Shown: piece after piece, positions 8,644 through 16,558 of the stretch
Numbering within the stretch: position 1 is the first letter of the stretch
Layout: every line of letters begins with the position of its first letter
DNA from: CAVQBC01 sp963848415
GTDB lineage: Bacteria > Actinomycetota > Thermoleophilia > Solirubrobacterales > Solirubrobacteraceae
Assembly: GCA_963848415.1 (NCBI GenBank)
Contig: CAWKDN010000001.1
Span: 744,001-808,000 of the forward strand
Length of the DNA: 64,000 nucleotides
Direction: 5' to 3'
The notes under the pieces: generated by a model
Databases searched by the model: none
The model's input: the letters and a program-made list of their open reading frames with translations, nothing else
What the model was told of the DNA's origin: nothing
Position numbers and translations under genes: made by a program

Positions 8644-8644
8644 C
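8639..8644. repeat. Right target-site duplication of the IS481 element (ACTAGC)
   Basis: Partner of 7579-7584. The CTAG here provides TAG on the plus strand (transposase stop) and TAG on the minus strand (DUF1269 stop). Confidence 0.7.
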
Positions 8645-9143
8645 CCGCGCGCGCCGCCGCGTCGATCTCGCGCTCGAGCTCGTCCGCGTCGGCTTCCATC
8701 TGCTTCTCGATCAGCTTGTTGGCCCGCTTCATCGCCTTCTCGAGCTGCTCCTCGAGCTTGGACTCTCCGAGCACGATCACGGCGGCCGTGCCGGCCTCGA
8801 GCTCCTCGCCGAGCTCCTTGAGGTCGCCGCGCGAGATCCCGCGCCGGAAGTGCGCGACCAGTCCGCCGGCGCCGGCGCCGACGATCGCGCTGCCGATCAG
8901 CGCGGGCGGGAACACGAGGCCGACCAGCGCCCCCACCCCGGCGCCGGTCCAGGCGCCGTGCTGGGTGGGCTTCTCGGTCTTCGTGACCCGGACCTTGCCG
9001 TCGTCCTCCTTGCGGATGACCGCCGAGTCGAAGGTGCCGATCGCGCCCGCGGCGTGGAGGTCGAAGACCGCCTCGTAGTCGGCCTCGGCGTCCGCGATGT
9101 CGTCGTAGATGGCGGCGTAGAGAAACACGGGTCGGTCGGACAT
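8640..9143 (-). CDS. DUF1269-family protein with glycine-rich membrane segment
   Basis: A 167-residue protein. The N-terminal half (DADYEAVFDLHAAG) and the central glycine-zipper hydrophobic stretch (GAGVGALVGLVFPPALIGSAIVGAGAGG, shown here in parts: GAGVGALVG then IGSAIVGAGAGG) match DUF1269, whose members are predicted membrane-associated stress proteins of unknown function. The C-terminus is a charged helix (KLEEQLEKAMKRANK). ATG 9143 is chosen because GAGGAG lies 8 nt upstream; a longer reading to 9224 lacks a site. The stop TAG is at 8640-8642, in the CTAG duplicated by the IS. Confidence 0.7.
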   Translation of the reverse strand: MSDRPVFLYAAIYDDIADAEADYEAVFDLHAAGAIGTFDSAVIRKEDDGKVRVTKTEKPTQHGAWTGAGVGALVGLVFPPALIGSAIVGAGAGGLVAHFRRGISRGDLKELGEELEAGTAAVIVLGESKLEEQLEKAMKRANKLIEKQMEADADELEREIDAAARAG

Positions 9144-9409
9144 GCCGGCTGCTCCTCGGTAGGCGACGTGCGCTTGCAACGAGGAGTGTGGCGCGTCCGC
9201 CGCCGTCGTCCTCACCCCGATCACGTGAAATGCCCATTTCTCGCCCGGCGGACCGATTTCATGCCATCCGGGGGATGACCACCCCCCAGCGATGGTTCAG
9301 GATCGCGGTCAGTGGCTCGTCGTCTTCACAGCGCCGACGCGCAGGACACGCCCCGCCGGCGGGCCCGCGCCCGCGCCCGCGGCGGCACCGGCTACGGGCG
9401 GCGGGTCCG

Positions 9410-10717
9410 GTGAGACGGCGGCTGATGGCCGTGCTGGCCCTGGTCGCACTGGTGGCGACGATCGCGCTCGCCCTGGCGGTGGTGGTGAGCGAGTTCCCGC
9501 GCGGCCTGTACGTGCTGGCGTGCGTGGTGGTCGCCGTCACCTGCGGGTGGTACGGCGTGCTGCGCCGCGGACCCGCGCGCGCGGCCGGCCTGATCGTGGC
9601 GGTCCTGGCGCTCGCGACCGCACTCGGGTTGCTGCTGGCGGGCGGGTCGCTGGAAGAGCTGGCCGTCGTGGCGTTGCTGCTCGTCTCGCTGGCGGCGACC
9701 GCTTCGGCCATCGGCATGTCCGTGGACCTGCCGGGAGCCTCCGCCCCGGAGCACCCGGTGCTCATCTTCAACCCGCGCTCGGGCGGGGGCAAGGCGGAGC
9801 GCTTCAAACTCGCCGACGAGGCGCGCAAACGCGGGATCGAGCCGATCGAGCTCGGCCCGCCATGGGACCTCGAGGCGCTCGTCCGCGGCGCGCTCGACCG
9901 CGGCGCCGACGGCCTCGCGATGGCCGGTGGCGACGGATCGCAGGCGATCGTCGCGGCGATCGCCGCCGAGCGCGGGCTGCCCTACGCGTGCGTGCCCGCC
10001 GGCACGCGCAACCACTTCGCGCTCGATCTCGGCGTCGATCGCGACGACGTCGTCGGCGCCCTCGACGCCTTCGTCGACGGCGGCGAGCGGACCGTGGACC
10101 TGGCCGAGATCAACGGCCGCGTATTCGTCAACAACGTCTCGCTCGGGCTCTACGCCGAGGCCGTCCAGCGCCAGGGCTATCGCGACGCGAAGCTGCGCAC
10201 GTTGCTCGACACGGTGCCGGACGTGCTCGGTCCCGGCGGCTCCGGGCTCGACCTGCGCTGGACCGGGCCGGGGGGACACGGGCACCAGGCCGGTGCGGCC
10301 GTGCTGGTCTCCAACAACCGCTATCGGCTCGGCCGCGCGATCGGGTCGGGCACGCGACCGCGGATCGACGACGGCCTGCTCGGGATCACGGTCTTCGGCG
10401 CGCCCGCGCCGCACGGCGAAGAGAGCCACCGGCTGCAGCGGCCGTGGCGCGAGTGGTCGGCGCCGGGCTTCGAGGTCGACGCGGACGCCCCGGTGCCCGC
10501 CGGCGTCGACGGCGAGGCGCTCGTGCTCGACCCGCCGCTGCGCTTTCGCATCCGGCCCGGCGTGCTGCGCGTGCGGATCGCCCGCGGGCACCCGGGCGCG
10601 TCGCCCTCGGCCCGGGCGCCCGACGGCCTGTGGGCCGGCGTGGTCCAGCTGGCGGGGATCGCCCTCGGCCGTGACCTCTCTCCCCCACCCCCGACCAGGA
10701 GGCCCGAATGGACCTGA
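9410..10717 (+). CDS. Diacylglycerol kinase family lipid kinase with N-terminal membrane domain
   Basis: About 435 residues. Four hydrophobic helices (about 5-110) precede a DAGK/NAD-kinase-like catalytic domain: the phosphate-binding FNPRSGGGKAERF, the GGDGSQ motif of the family and VPAGTRNHFALDLG. Members phosphorylate diacylglycerol, sphingosine or related lipids at the membrane. GTG 9410 is used as start; ATG 9425 is equally possible. Longer readings to 9188 add low-complexity sequence and are rejected. The stop overlaps the amphi-Trp gene start by 10 bp. Confidence 0.8.
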   Translation: MRRRLMAVLALVALVATIALALAVVVSEFPRGLYVLACVVVAVTCGWYGVLRRGPARAAGLIVAVLALATALGLLLAGGSLEELAVVALLLVSLAATASAIGMSVDLPGASAPEHPVLIFNPRSGGGKAERFKLADEARKRGIEPIELGPPWDLEALVRGALDRGADGLAMAGGDGSQAIVAAIAAERGLPYACVPAGTRNHFALDLGVDRDDVVGALDAFVDGGERTVDLAEINGRVFVNNVSLGLYAEAVQRQGYRDAKLRTLLDTVPDVLGPGGSGLDLRWTGPGGHGHQAGAAVLVSNNRYRLGRAIGSGTRPRIDDGLLGITVFGAPAPHGEESHRLQRPWREWSAPGFEVDADAPVPAGVDGEALVLDPPLRFRIRPGVLRVRIARGHPGASPSARAPDGLWAGVVQLAGIALGRDLSPPPPTRRPEWT

Positions 10718-10926
10718 TGGAGATCTCCGAGAAGCAACGCTTGAGCCGCGAGGACGCAGCCGCCCGCCTGCACGACATCGCCGACGCGCTCGCCAGGCAC
10801 AACGACGTCGAGTTCGAGCGCGGCGGCGTGCGCTTCAAGCTGCACGTCCCCGACGAGGTGGACTTCAAGCTCGAGATCGAGCTCGAGGACGACGAGCGCG
10901 AGCTCGAGATCGAGCTCAAGTGGTGA
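10708..10926 (+). CDS. Amphi-Trp domain protein
   Basis: A 72-residue acidic protein with the amphi-Trp layout: helix SREDAAARLHDIADAL, then strands FERGGVRFKLHVPDEVDFKLEIELED, ending in KW. Function of the domain is unknown. AGGAGG lies 7 nt before ATG 10708. The gene overlaps the lipid kinase stop, so translation is probably coupled. A terminator follows. Confidence 0.75.
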   Translation: MDLMEISEKQRLSREDAAARLHDIADALARHNDVEFERGGVRFKLHVPDEVDFKLEIELEDDERELEIELKW

Positions 10927-10940
10927 GCCCCTAGAACGAC

Positions 10941-10967
10941 GAAGGCCCCGCTCGCGGGGCCTTCTCA
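10941..10967 (+). terminator. Terminator after the lipid kinase/amphi-Trp operon
   Basis: A perfect 10-bp stem GAAGGCCCCG / CGGGGCCTTC (10941-10950 with 10955-10964) with loop CTCG. On the minus strand it lies just after the tRNA-fMet 3' end and may also end that transcript. Confidence 0.75.
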
Positions 10968-11828
<861 letters not shown>

Positions 11829-11834
11829 TGCCTC

Positions 11835-11844
11835 AGGGTAGAGT
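11835..11844. promoter_or_regulatory. Overlapping divergent -10 elements (DUF72 / ppx)
   Basis: AGGGTAGAGT reads TAGAGT on the plus strand (8 nt before the ppx GTG) and TACCCT on the minus strand (6 nt before the DUF72 ATG). The two hexamers share the central TA at 11839-11840. Start codons are only 24 bp apart, so both transcripts would be leaderless and mutually exclusive on one DNA molecule (inference). Confidence 0.55.
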
Positions 11845-11852
11845 CGCGCCGC

Positions 11853-12782
11853 GTGCGCGTCGCGGTGGTGGACATCGGCAGCAACTCGACCCGGCTGCTG
11901 ATCGCCGACGTCGAGGGCCGGTCGATCACCGAGCTCGACCGCCGCTCGATCATCACCAGGCTGGGCGAGGGGCTGGACGCCACCGGCGAGCTCGGCGAGG
12001 AGCCCCAGCGGCGCGTCTACACGACGCTCGACGAGTACGCCGAGGCGATCGAGGAGCAGCGCTGCGACGCGCGGACGGTCGTGATGACCGCCGCTGTGCG
12101 CGACGCCGCCAACGGCGCCGCGTTCGCCGAGACGGTCCGCCACCGCTACGGGCTGAGCGGGCGGACGCTCAGCGGCGAGGAGGAGGCGCGGCTGAGCTTC
12201 CTGGGCGCCACCGCCGGGCGCGATCCGGACGATCCGGCCGAGCGGCTGGTGATCGACATCGGCGGCGGCTCGACGGAGATGGTCATCGGCCGCGGCGAGG
12301 ACGTCAGCTTCCACGTCTCCACCCAGGTCGGCGTCGTGCGCTTCACGGAGCGCCACGTCAGCACCGACCCGCCCGCCCCGGACGAGCTGCGGGCGCTCGC
12401 GCAGGACGCCCGCCCGCGGCTGTCCGAGGCCGTGCCCGCCGAGCGCCGCGAGCGGGTCGCCGGGGCCGTGGCGGTCGCCGGCACGGCGACCTCGTGTGCC
12501 GCCATCGACCTCGAGCTCGAGCCCTACGATCCCGACCGCGTCGAGGGTCACGTGCTCGAGCTCGGCGTGCTCGAGGAGATGCTCGCGCGCCTGGCCGCGA
12601 TGCCGCTGGCCGAGCGCCGCGAGGTTCCCGGGCTGCATCCCGACCGCGCCCCGACGATCGTCGCCGGCGTCATCATCCTCTGCGAGGTCCTGCGCGCCTT
12701 CGGCCTGGAGCAGGTCGAGGTCTCCGAGCGCGACATCCTGTGGGGCGTTGCGCTCGAGTCGGCGGCCGGAGCGGCCGGATAG
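11853..12782 (+). CDS. ppx: Exopolyphosphatase / pppGpp phosphatase (Ppx/GppA)
   Basis: A 309-residue member of the ASKHA-fold Ppx/GppA family: phosphate loop DIGSNSTRLLI at the start, LSGEEEARLSF, second phosphate motif VIDIGGGSTEMVIG, and AGTATSCAAIDL. It hydrolyses polyphosphate or pppGpp, which links to stringent control; the sequence does not say which. The length matches the short actinobacterial form without the HD-like C-terminal domain. Start GTG 11853 is fixed by the phosphate loop and by TAGAGT 8 nt upstream. Confidence 0.9.
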   Translation: MRVAVVDIGSNSTRLLIADVEGRSITELDRRSIITRLGEGLDATGELGEEPQRRVYTTLDEYAEAIEEQRCDARTVVMTAAVRDAANGAAFAETVRHRYGLSGRTLSGEEEARLSFLGATAGRDPDDPAERLVIDIGGGSTEMVIGRGEDVSFHVSTQVGVVRFTERHVSTDPPAPDELRALAQDARPRLSEAVPAERRERVAGAVAVAGTATSCAAIDLELEPYDPDRVEGHVLELGVLEEMLARLAAMPLAERREVPGLHPDRAPTIVAGVIILCEVLRAFGLEQVEVSERDILWGVALESAAGAAG

Positions 12783-13040
12783 CAGAAAAGCCGCAGGATG
12801 CGGCGGCTCGTCCGCCGCCACACCCCCCCAATCGGGGGGGTTACTGGACGTTTGTTTGATTGCCTCCGGGTTGTCAGGAGGAGGACAATGCCGGGGTCGG
12901 TCGGGTGGTCGTGCTCATTGCGCGTCCCCGCCGGCACATAGGTCCGGGCGATGCCGCATAAGTCGGCGCCTCCCGCCGTCCGGACCGCCGATCGGCCCCT
13001 TCAAGGCACGTACCCCTGCCCGTCCTGATGGGGCCACTTG
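12783..13040. other. Intergenic region with stem-loops, possible small RNA
   Basis: No convincing protein gene. It holds GCCGC/GCGGC and GGCGG/CCGCC hairpins just after ppx, then a hairpin of seven C and seven G (12823-12829 with 12834-12840, loop AATC), which could end the ppx transcript. A second unit with a possible promoter (TTGCCT, 18 bp, GACAAT around 12866-12895) leads to a strong terminator at 13041-13079 on the same strand, so a short non-coding RNA of roughly 150-180 nt is possible. Confidence 0.3.
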
Positions 13041-13079
13041 GGACCCGCCCGCCTCGTGCGGGCGGGTCCTGTTTCTTCT
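13041..13079 (+). terminator. Strong rho-independent terminator
   Basis: A perfect 12-bp stem GGACCCGCCCGC / GCGGGCGGGTCC (13041-13052, 13058-13069), loop CTCGT, then TGTTTCTTCT. The T tract is on the plus strand, so it terminates rightward transcription, although the nearest plus-strand gene (ppx) ends about 260 bp earlier. Confidence 0.8.
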
Positions 13080-13083
13080 CACG

Positions 13084-14736
13084 TCAGGCCAGGTTCGAGC
13101 TGCGCGGGTAGGCGACGGCGGGGTCGGTCAGCACGTTGACCAGCGCGGGTCGGCCGGCGGAGAACGCGCGCTCGAGCGCGGGCTTGAGCTCGCCGGGCGC
13201 TTGTACCAGCTCCCCGTGCCCCCCCAGCGCCTCGACCACCAGGTCGTAGCGGGTCTCCGGCCGCAGGTCGGCGACCACCGAGTAGCCGTAGAGGTACTCC
13301 ATCGGGTGCTTCTCCAGGGCCCAGATCCCGTTGTTGCCCATCACCCCCACGACGTCGACGCCGTGGCGGGCGAGCGTGTCGAACTCCATGCCCGCGAAGC
13401 CGAACGCGCCGTCGCCCAGCAGCAGGACCACCTGCCGCCCGGGGTGGGCGAGCTTGGCGGCCAGCGCGTAGCCGGGGCCCGAGCCCAGGCAGCCGAACGG
13501 GCCGGGATCCAGCCAGCAGCCGGGCGAGTAGGAGGCGATCACCCGGCCGGCGTAGGAGACGAAGTCGCCGCCGTCGCCGATGACGATCGCGTCGCGGTCG
13601 AGCACGCCGGTCAGCTCACGGTAGAGCCGCATAGGGTGCAGCGGGGCGCGCGGATCGCCGGCGTGCTCGCGTTCGGCCTCGCGCTCGTCCGCCTCCACCG
13701 CGGCGACCGCCTCGCGCCAGGCGCGCGGATCGGGCGCCGCGCCGCCGACCGCCTCGCGGATCGCCGCGAGCGTCTGAGGCAGGTCGCCGTAGAGCTCGGC
13801 GGCGACCGCGCGCGGCGGATCGCGGTCCGGCTCGGCGGCGTCGATCACGACCACATCGCACTCCGCCCCGAACGCGTCGCCGAAGGCCAGCCGGAAGTCC
13901 ATCGGGACGCCAAGGACCAACGCGACGTCGGCCTGCTTGAGCGCGCTGCTGCGCGCGCGGGAGAAGAAGAGGGGATGGTCGGCGGGCAGGCAGCCGCGGG
14001 CCAGCCCGTTGAGGAAGACGGGCGCCCCGAGCGCCTCGGCCAGCGCGCGCAGCTCGTCCTCGCCGCGCGCCCAGTAGAGGTCGGTCCCGGCCATGATCAC
14101 CGGCCGCTCGGCCTCGCGCAGCAGCGCGGCGACGCGCTCGACCCCCTCCTCGTCGGGAGCGAGCGGCCGTGGACCACGCGCGGCCTCGGCAGCGGGCGCC
14201 TCGGCCTCCGAGAACACATGATCGAGCGGGAAGTCGACGAAGGCCGGCCCGCCGTGCGGCGTCGTGGCCGCCCGCCACGCCGCGTCGACGAGCCCCGGGA
14301 TCTCGGCCGTCGAGCCCGCGGTCGCCGCCAGCTTGACCAGCGGGCGCACGAACGGGACGTGATCGACCTCCTGCAGTGAGCCCTGGCCCCACCGCCACGC
14401 CGGCGCGCGGCCGCCGAGCATCACCATCGGCGAGTGGTTCTGACGCGCAGAGCCCAGAGCGCTCATCCCGTTCGTCACGCCGGGCCCCGCGGTCAGCGCG
14501 CACACCCCCGGCTCGCGCGTGACCTTCGCCCAGCCCTCGGCCGCGAACGCGGCGGACGCCTCGTGGCGGGTGTCGACGAGCTCGATCCCCTCCGCCCGGC
14601 AGCCGTCGTAGATCGAGAAGAGATGGCCGCCGGAGAGCGTGAAGATCGTCCGCACGCCGTGCGCCTTCAGGCGGGCGGCGACGAGGCGCCCGCCGTGGAC
14701 GGTGCCCAGCTCGTGCTCCTCGGTCTCAGCCGTCAT
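13084..14736 (-). CDS. Thiamine-diphosphate-dependent acetolactate-synthase-like enzyme
   Basis: A 550-residue three-domain ThDP enzyme. The Pyr domain (about 10-180) has the catalytic Glu in DTRHEASAAFAAEGWAK. The PP domain (about 370-540) has the GDG motif GDGAFGFAGMEFDTL ending in NN (GNNGIW). The family contains acetolactate synthase, oxalyl-CoA decarboxylase, 2-hydroxyacyl-CoA lyase and related lyases. No small regulatory subunit or ilv gene is nearby, so branched-chain biosynthesis is unlikely, and a 2-hydroxyacyl-CoA lyase-type activity is plausible but unproven. TAGCCT lies 6 nt before ATG 14736. Confidence 0.8.
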   Translation of the reverse strand: MTAETEEHELGTVHGGRLVAARLKAHGVRTIFTLSGGHLFSIYDGCRAEGIELVDTRHEASAAFAAEGWAKVTREPGVCALTAGPGVTNGMSALGSARQNHSPMVMLGGRAPAWRWGQGSLQEVDHVPFVRPLVKLAATAGSTAEIPGLVDAAWRAATTPHGGPAFVDFPLDHVFSEAEAPAAEAARGPRPLAPDEEGVERVAALLREAERPVIMAGTDLYWARGEDELRALAEALGAPVFLNGLARGCLPADHPLFFSRARSSALKQADVALVLGVPMDFRLAFGDAFGAECDVVVIDAAEPDRDPPRAVAAELYGDLPQTLAAIREAVGGAAPDPRAWREAVAAVEADEREAEREHAGDPRAPLHPMRLYRELTGVLDRDAIVIGDGGDFVSYAGRVIASYSPGCWLDPGPFGCLGSGPGYALAAKLAHPGRQVVLLLGDGAFGFAGMEFDTLARHGVDVVGVMGNNGIWALEKHPMEYLYGYSVVADLRPETRYDLVVEALGGHGELVQAPGELKPALERAFSAGRPALVNVLTDPAVAYPRSSNLA

Positions 14737-14826
14737 GCGCGCAGGCTACCCCGACCCCCCGGACGGGGGGAATGCCACCAGGCGCCCCCGGAGCGGCTGG
14801 GCAGCGGCGGCTACCGTCGGACCCTC

Positions 14827-14994
14827 ATGAACTTCCCGGCGCAGCCGCACACGCAGTCGACCGAGCTGGACCTCCTGCTCGGCGAGGCCGGCCAAGCCGG
14901 CGATCCGATCCTCGTCCCGTCGGCCGGGGGGCGCGAGGACGACCCTTCAGAGCAGCTCGACCGCCAGATCCTGGCCGGTCTTGTGTCGGTCTAG
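14827..14994 (+). CDS. Putative 55-residue protein
   Basis: A short acidic ORF (MNFPAQPHTQSTELDLLLGE...) with third-position GC like its neighbours. No family is recognised. Two features favour it: TACCGT ends 9 nt before ATG 14827, as for other leaderless genes here, and its TAG stop (14992-14994) is interlocked in CTAG with the stop of the convergent DsbA-like gene (14991-14993). It is divergent from the ThDP-enzyme gene. It has no membrane segment or signal peptide. Confidence 0.45.
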   Translation: MNFPAQPHTQSTELDLLLGEAGQAGDPILVPSAGGREDDPSEQLDRQILAGLVSV

Positions 14995-15629
14995 CTGCGC
15001 AGTCGCCGCTGGGCGCGCGCAGGGTTAGGCCAGCCGCCGCGCGCGGCCATCGAGACCGCGGCGACCTGCTCCTCGCCCGCGTAGAGGTCGTCGCCGAAGC
15101 GCAGCACCGGCAGGCGGCCGGCACCGCGCGCGCGCATCTCCTGGGCGGCGCGCTCGACCTCGGCGTCGCGGCTGGGATCCTCCGCGGCCTCGAGGCAGGG
15201 GCCGGGAGCGAGCCCGGCTGCCGCTGCGGCCTCGGCGATGGTGCCCGGGTGCTCGAGATCGAAGCCGCCGCCGAAGGCGAGCCGCCCGGCGGCGACGGCG
15301 AAGTCCGCGCCGCGGCCGAGCTCGTTGGCGTAGCCGGCGGCACGCATCGCCCGCGGCGCCGCGAGAGGGAACCGCTCGGGCCATGAGAGCGGCATCCGCA
15401 GTCGCAGCGCGCGCTCCCCGGCCTCGGCCCGCAGGCGCTCCAGATCGGCGGGGCCGCGGACGGCGTGGGCCGAGGCGGGCACCCAGTCGACGGCGGCGAA
15501 GGCGCGCTGGACGCGCTCGGCGGCCAGGTAGCTGAACGGATCGGCGAGGTCGAAGGCGAACTCGGGCCGGCCGAGGTCACGCGGGCGCCGGGCGGCGCGA
15601 TGTGCGGCGAGGTGGACGACGTTCCCCAT
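14991..15629 (-). CDS. DsbA-family / HCCA-isomerase-like thioredoxin-fold protein
   Basis: A 212-residue protein with the DsbA helical-insert thioredoxin fold: FAFDLADPFSYLAAERVQ near 24-42 and a C-terminal GRLPVLRFGDDLYAGEEQVAA. The CxxC dithiol is absent; DPFSYLA places Ser at the first Cys position, as in 2-hydroxychromene-2-carboxylate isomerases and kappa glutathione transferases. Reaction unknown. It is divergent from the HxlR regulator and separated from it by an AT-richer region holding an inverted repeat, which suggests control by that regulator. Confidence 0.7.
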   Translation of the reverse strand: MGNVVHLAAHRAARRPRDLGRPEFAFDLADPFSYLAAERVQRAFAAVDWVPASAHAVRGPADLERLRAEAGERALRLRMPLSWPERFPLAAPRAMRAAGYANELGRGADFAVAAGRLAFGGGFDLEHPGTIAEAAAAAGLAPGPCLEAAEDPSRDAEVERAAQEMRARGAGRLPVLRFGDDLYAGEEQVAAVSMAARGGWPNPARAQRRLRS

Positions 15630-15689
15630 CTGGAGGGGCTATTCGCAGCCTCCCCTTGATCGGATGTGTCAGTTTGCGGACAATTCAAC

Positions 15690-15703
15690 GCTGACCAGTC
15701 AGC
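15690..15703. promoter_or_regulatory. Inverted repeat between DsbA-like and HxlR genes
   Basis: GCTGAC-CA-GTCAGC, perfect 6-2-6 symmetry. A looser TGTC...GACA pair lies at about 15667-15682. The surrounding 15660-15800 is clearly less GC-rich than the window average. Likely operator for the adjacent HxlR-type regulator (inference). Confidence 0.4.
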
Positions 15704-15743
15704 CTCGCCGCGCGCCAAGTTGCCTAAAAAGTAGGGTATTGGA

Positions 15744-15794
15744 ATGGCAGAAGGGAAAGGAACGTCTATATTGAAGGTTATCGCGCCAGATTGA
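15744..15794 (+). other. Leader ORF in frame with the HxlR gene
   Basis: ATG 15744 follows TAGGGT (15732-15737) by 6 nt, the leaderless arrangement seen across the window, and encodes 16 residues (MAEGKGTSILKVIAPD) before TGA 15792-15794. It is in the same frame as the HxlR domain that follows. It may be a leader peptide, or the true HxlR start interrupted by a stop. Confidence 0.35.
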
Positions 15795-15818
15795 CTCTCT
15801 GTCATCGAGGAATCCGCC

Positions 15819-16511
15819 ATCGCTTCCGCCCCGCCGCCCAAGCGCCATCCCTACGACCAATGGAGCCCTGACGCCCGGGCGCTCGACCTGGTCGGCGACA
15901 AGTGGACGCTGCTGATCATCCGTGACCTGGCGGCCGGCCCGCGGCGCTTCGTCGAGCTCCAGCGCGTCCTGCCGGGCATCTCGACCGAGCAGTTGCGCTC
16001 GCGCCTGAACCGGATGGTGGCCGACGGCCTGCTGACCCGCCAGCGCTATCGCGAGGTGCCCCCGCGGGTCGACTACGAGCTGACCGAGCGCTCGCGCGAG
16101 CTGATGCCCGTGCTCGGCGCCCTCGCGCGCTGGGGCTACGACTGGACCTGGAGCGCGCCCCGCCCCGGCGAAGACGTCAACATCGGCGCCGTCCTGCGCC
16201 TCGCCCCGGGGCTCCTGCAGCTGTCCTCCCGCCTGGCCGGCACGGTCGACGCCGTGGTGGTCGAGTCTGGCCAGGAGCGCGTGCACCGCCTGCGCCTCGG
16301 GCCCGCCGGGATCGAGGTCATCGCCGGACAGCAGGACGATCCGCCCGCGGACGCGCGTATCGAGGGCACCGTGGAGGCCTGGGTCGACGCGCTCGGCCCA
16401 GCCGGGGTGACCGGCGGCTTGGAGATCGAAGGCTCCCGTGACCTCGCCGAGTCCATCCTGGACGGCTTCGCCCACGCGGCGGAGCGCACCAGCGCCGCAG
16501 CCGCGGCCTAG
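15819..16511 (+). CDS. HxlR-type winged-helix regulator with SCP2-like C-terminal domain
   Basis: The winged helix is complete (YDQWSPDARALDLVGDKWTLLIIRDLA..., with ELQRVLPGIS and LRSRLNRMVADGLL), followed by a C-terminal sterol-carrier-like domain (about 120-225), a known actinobacterial pairing for ligand-sensing repressors. The start is uncertain: after the in-frame TGA at 15792 there is no ATG, GTG or TTG before the domain. ATC 15819, 7 nt after GAGGA, is used as a placeholder and would be non-canonical. ATG 15993 would remove the DNA-binding helices. Confidence 0.7.
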   Translation: MASAPPPKRHPYDQWSPDARALDLVGDKWTLLIIRDLAAGPRRFVELQRVLPGISTEQLRSRLNRMVADGLLTRQRYREVPPRVDYELTERSRELMPVLGALARWGYDWTWSAPRPGEDVNIGAVLRLAPGLLQLSSRLAGTVDAVVVESGQERVHRLRLGPAGIEVIAGQQDDPPADARIEGTVEAWVDALGPAGVTGGLEIEGSRDLAESILDGFAHAAERTSAAAAA

Positions 16512-16558
16512 CGGCCTCCTGGCTTCGGCGGCGCGCCCGGCGGGTACCGCCGCCTTCG

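Noticed and set aside
9188..9409. Longer N-terminus of the lipid kinase from 9188
   Set aside because: The added residues are Arg/Pro/Ser-rich low complexity overlapping the DUF1269 promoter region; the membrane domain starts at about 9410-9425.
11829..12821. Upstream extension of the DUF72 frame to 12821
   Set aside because: The extension is the antisense of ppx; the conserved DUF72 start and the -10 hexamer both place the start at 11828.
12823..12840. C7/G7 hairpin as the main terminator of an RNA gene
   Set aside because: It has a 7-bp stem but no T tract; the stronger terminator with a T tract is at 13041-13079.
13084..14736. Calling the ThDP enzyme IlvB (acetolactate synthase)
   Set aside because: No ilvN, ilvC or leu genes nearby and the sequence fits the wider lyase group; a specific name is not supported.
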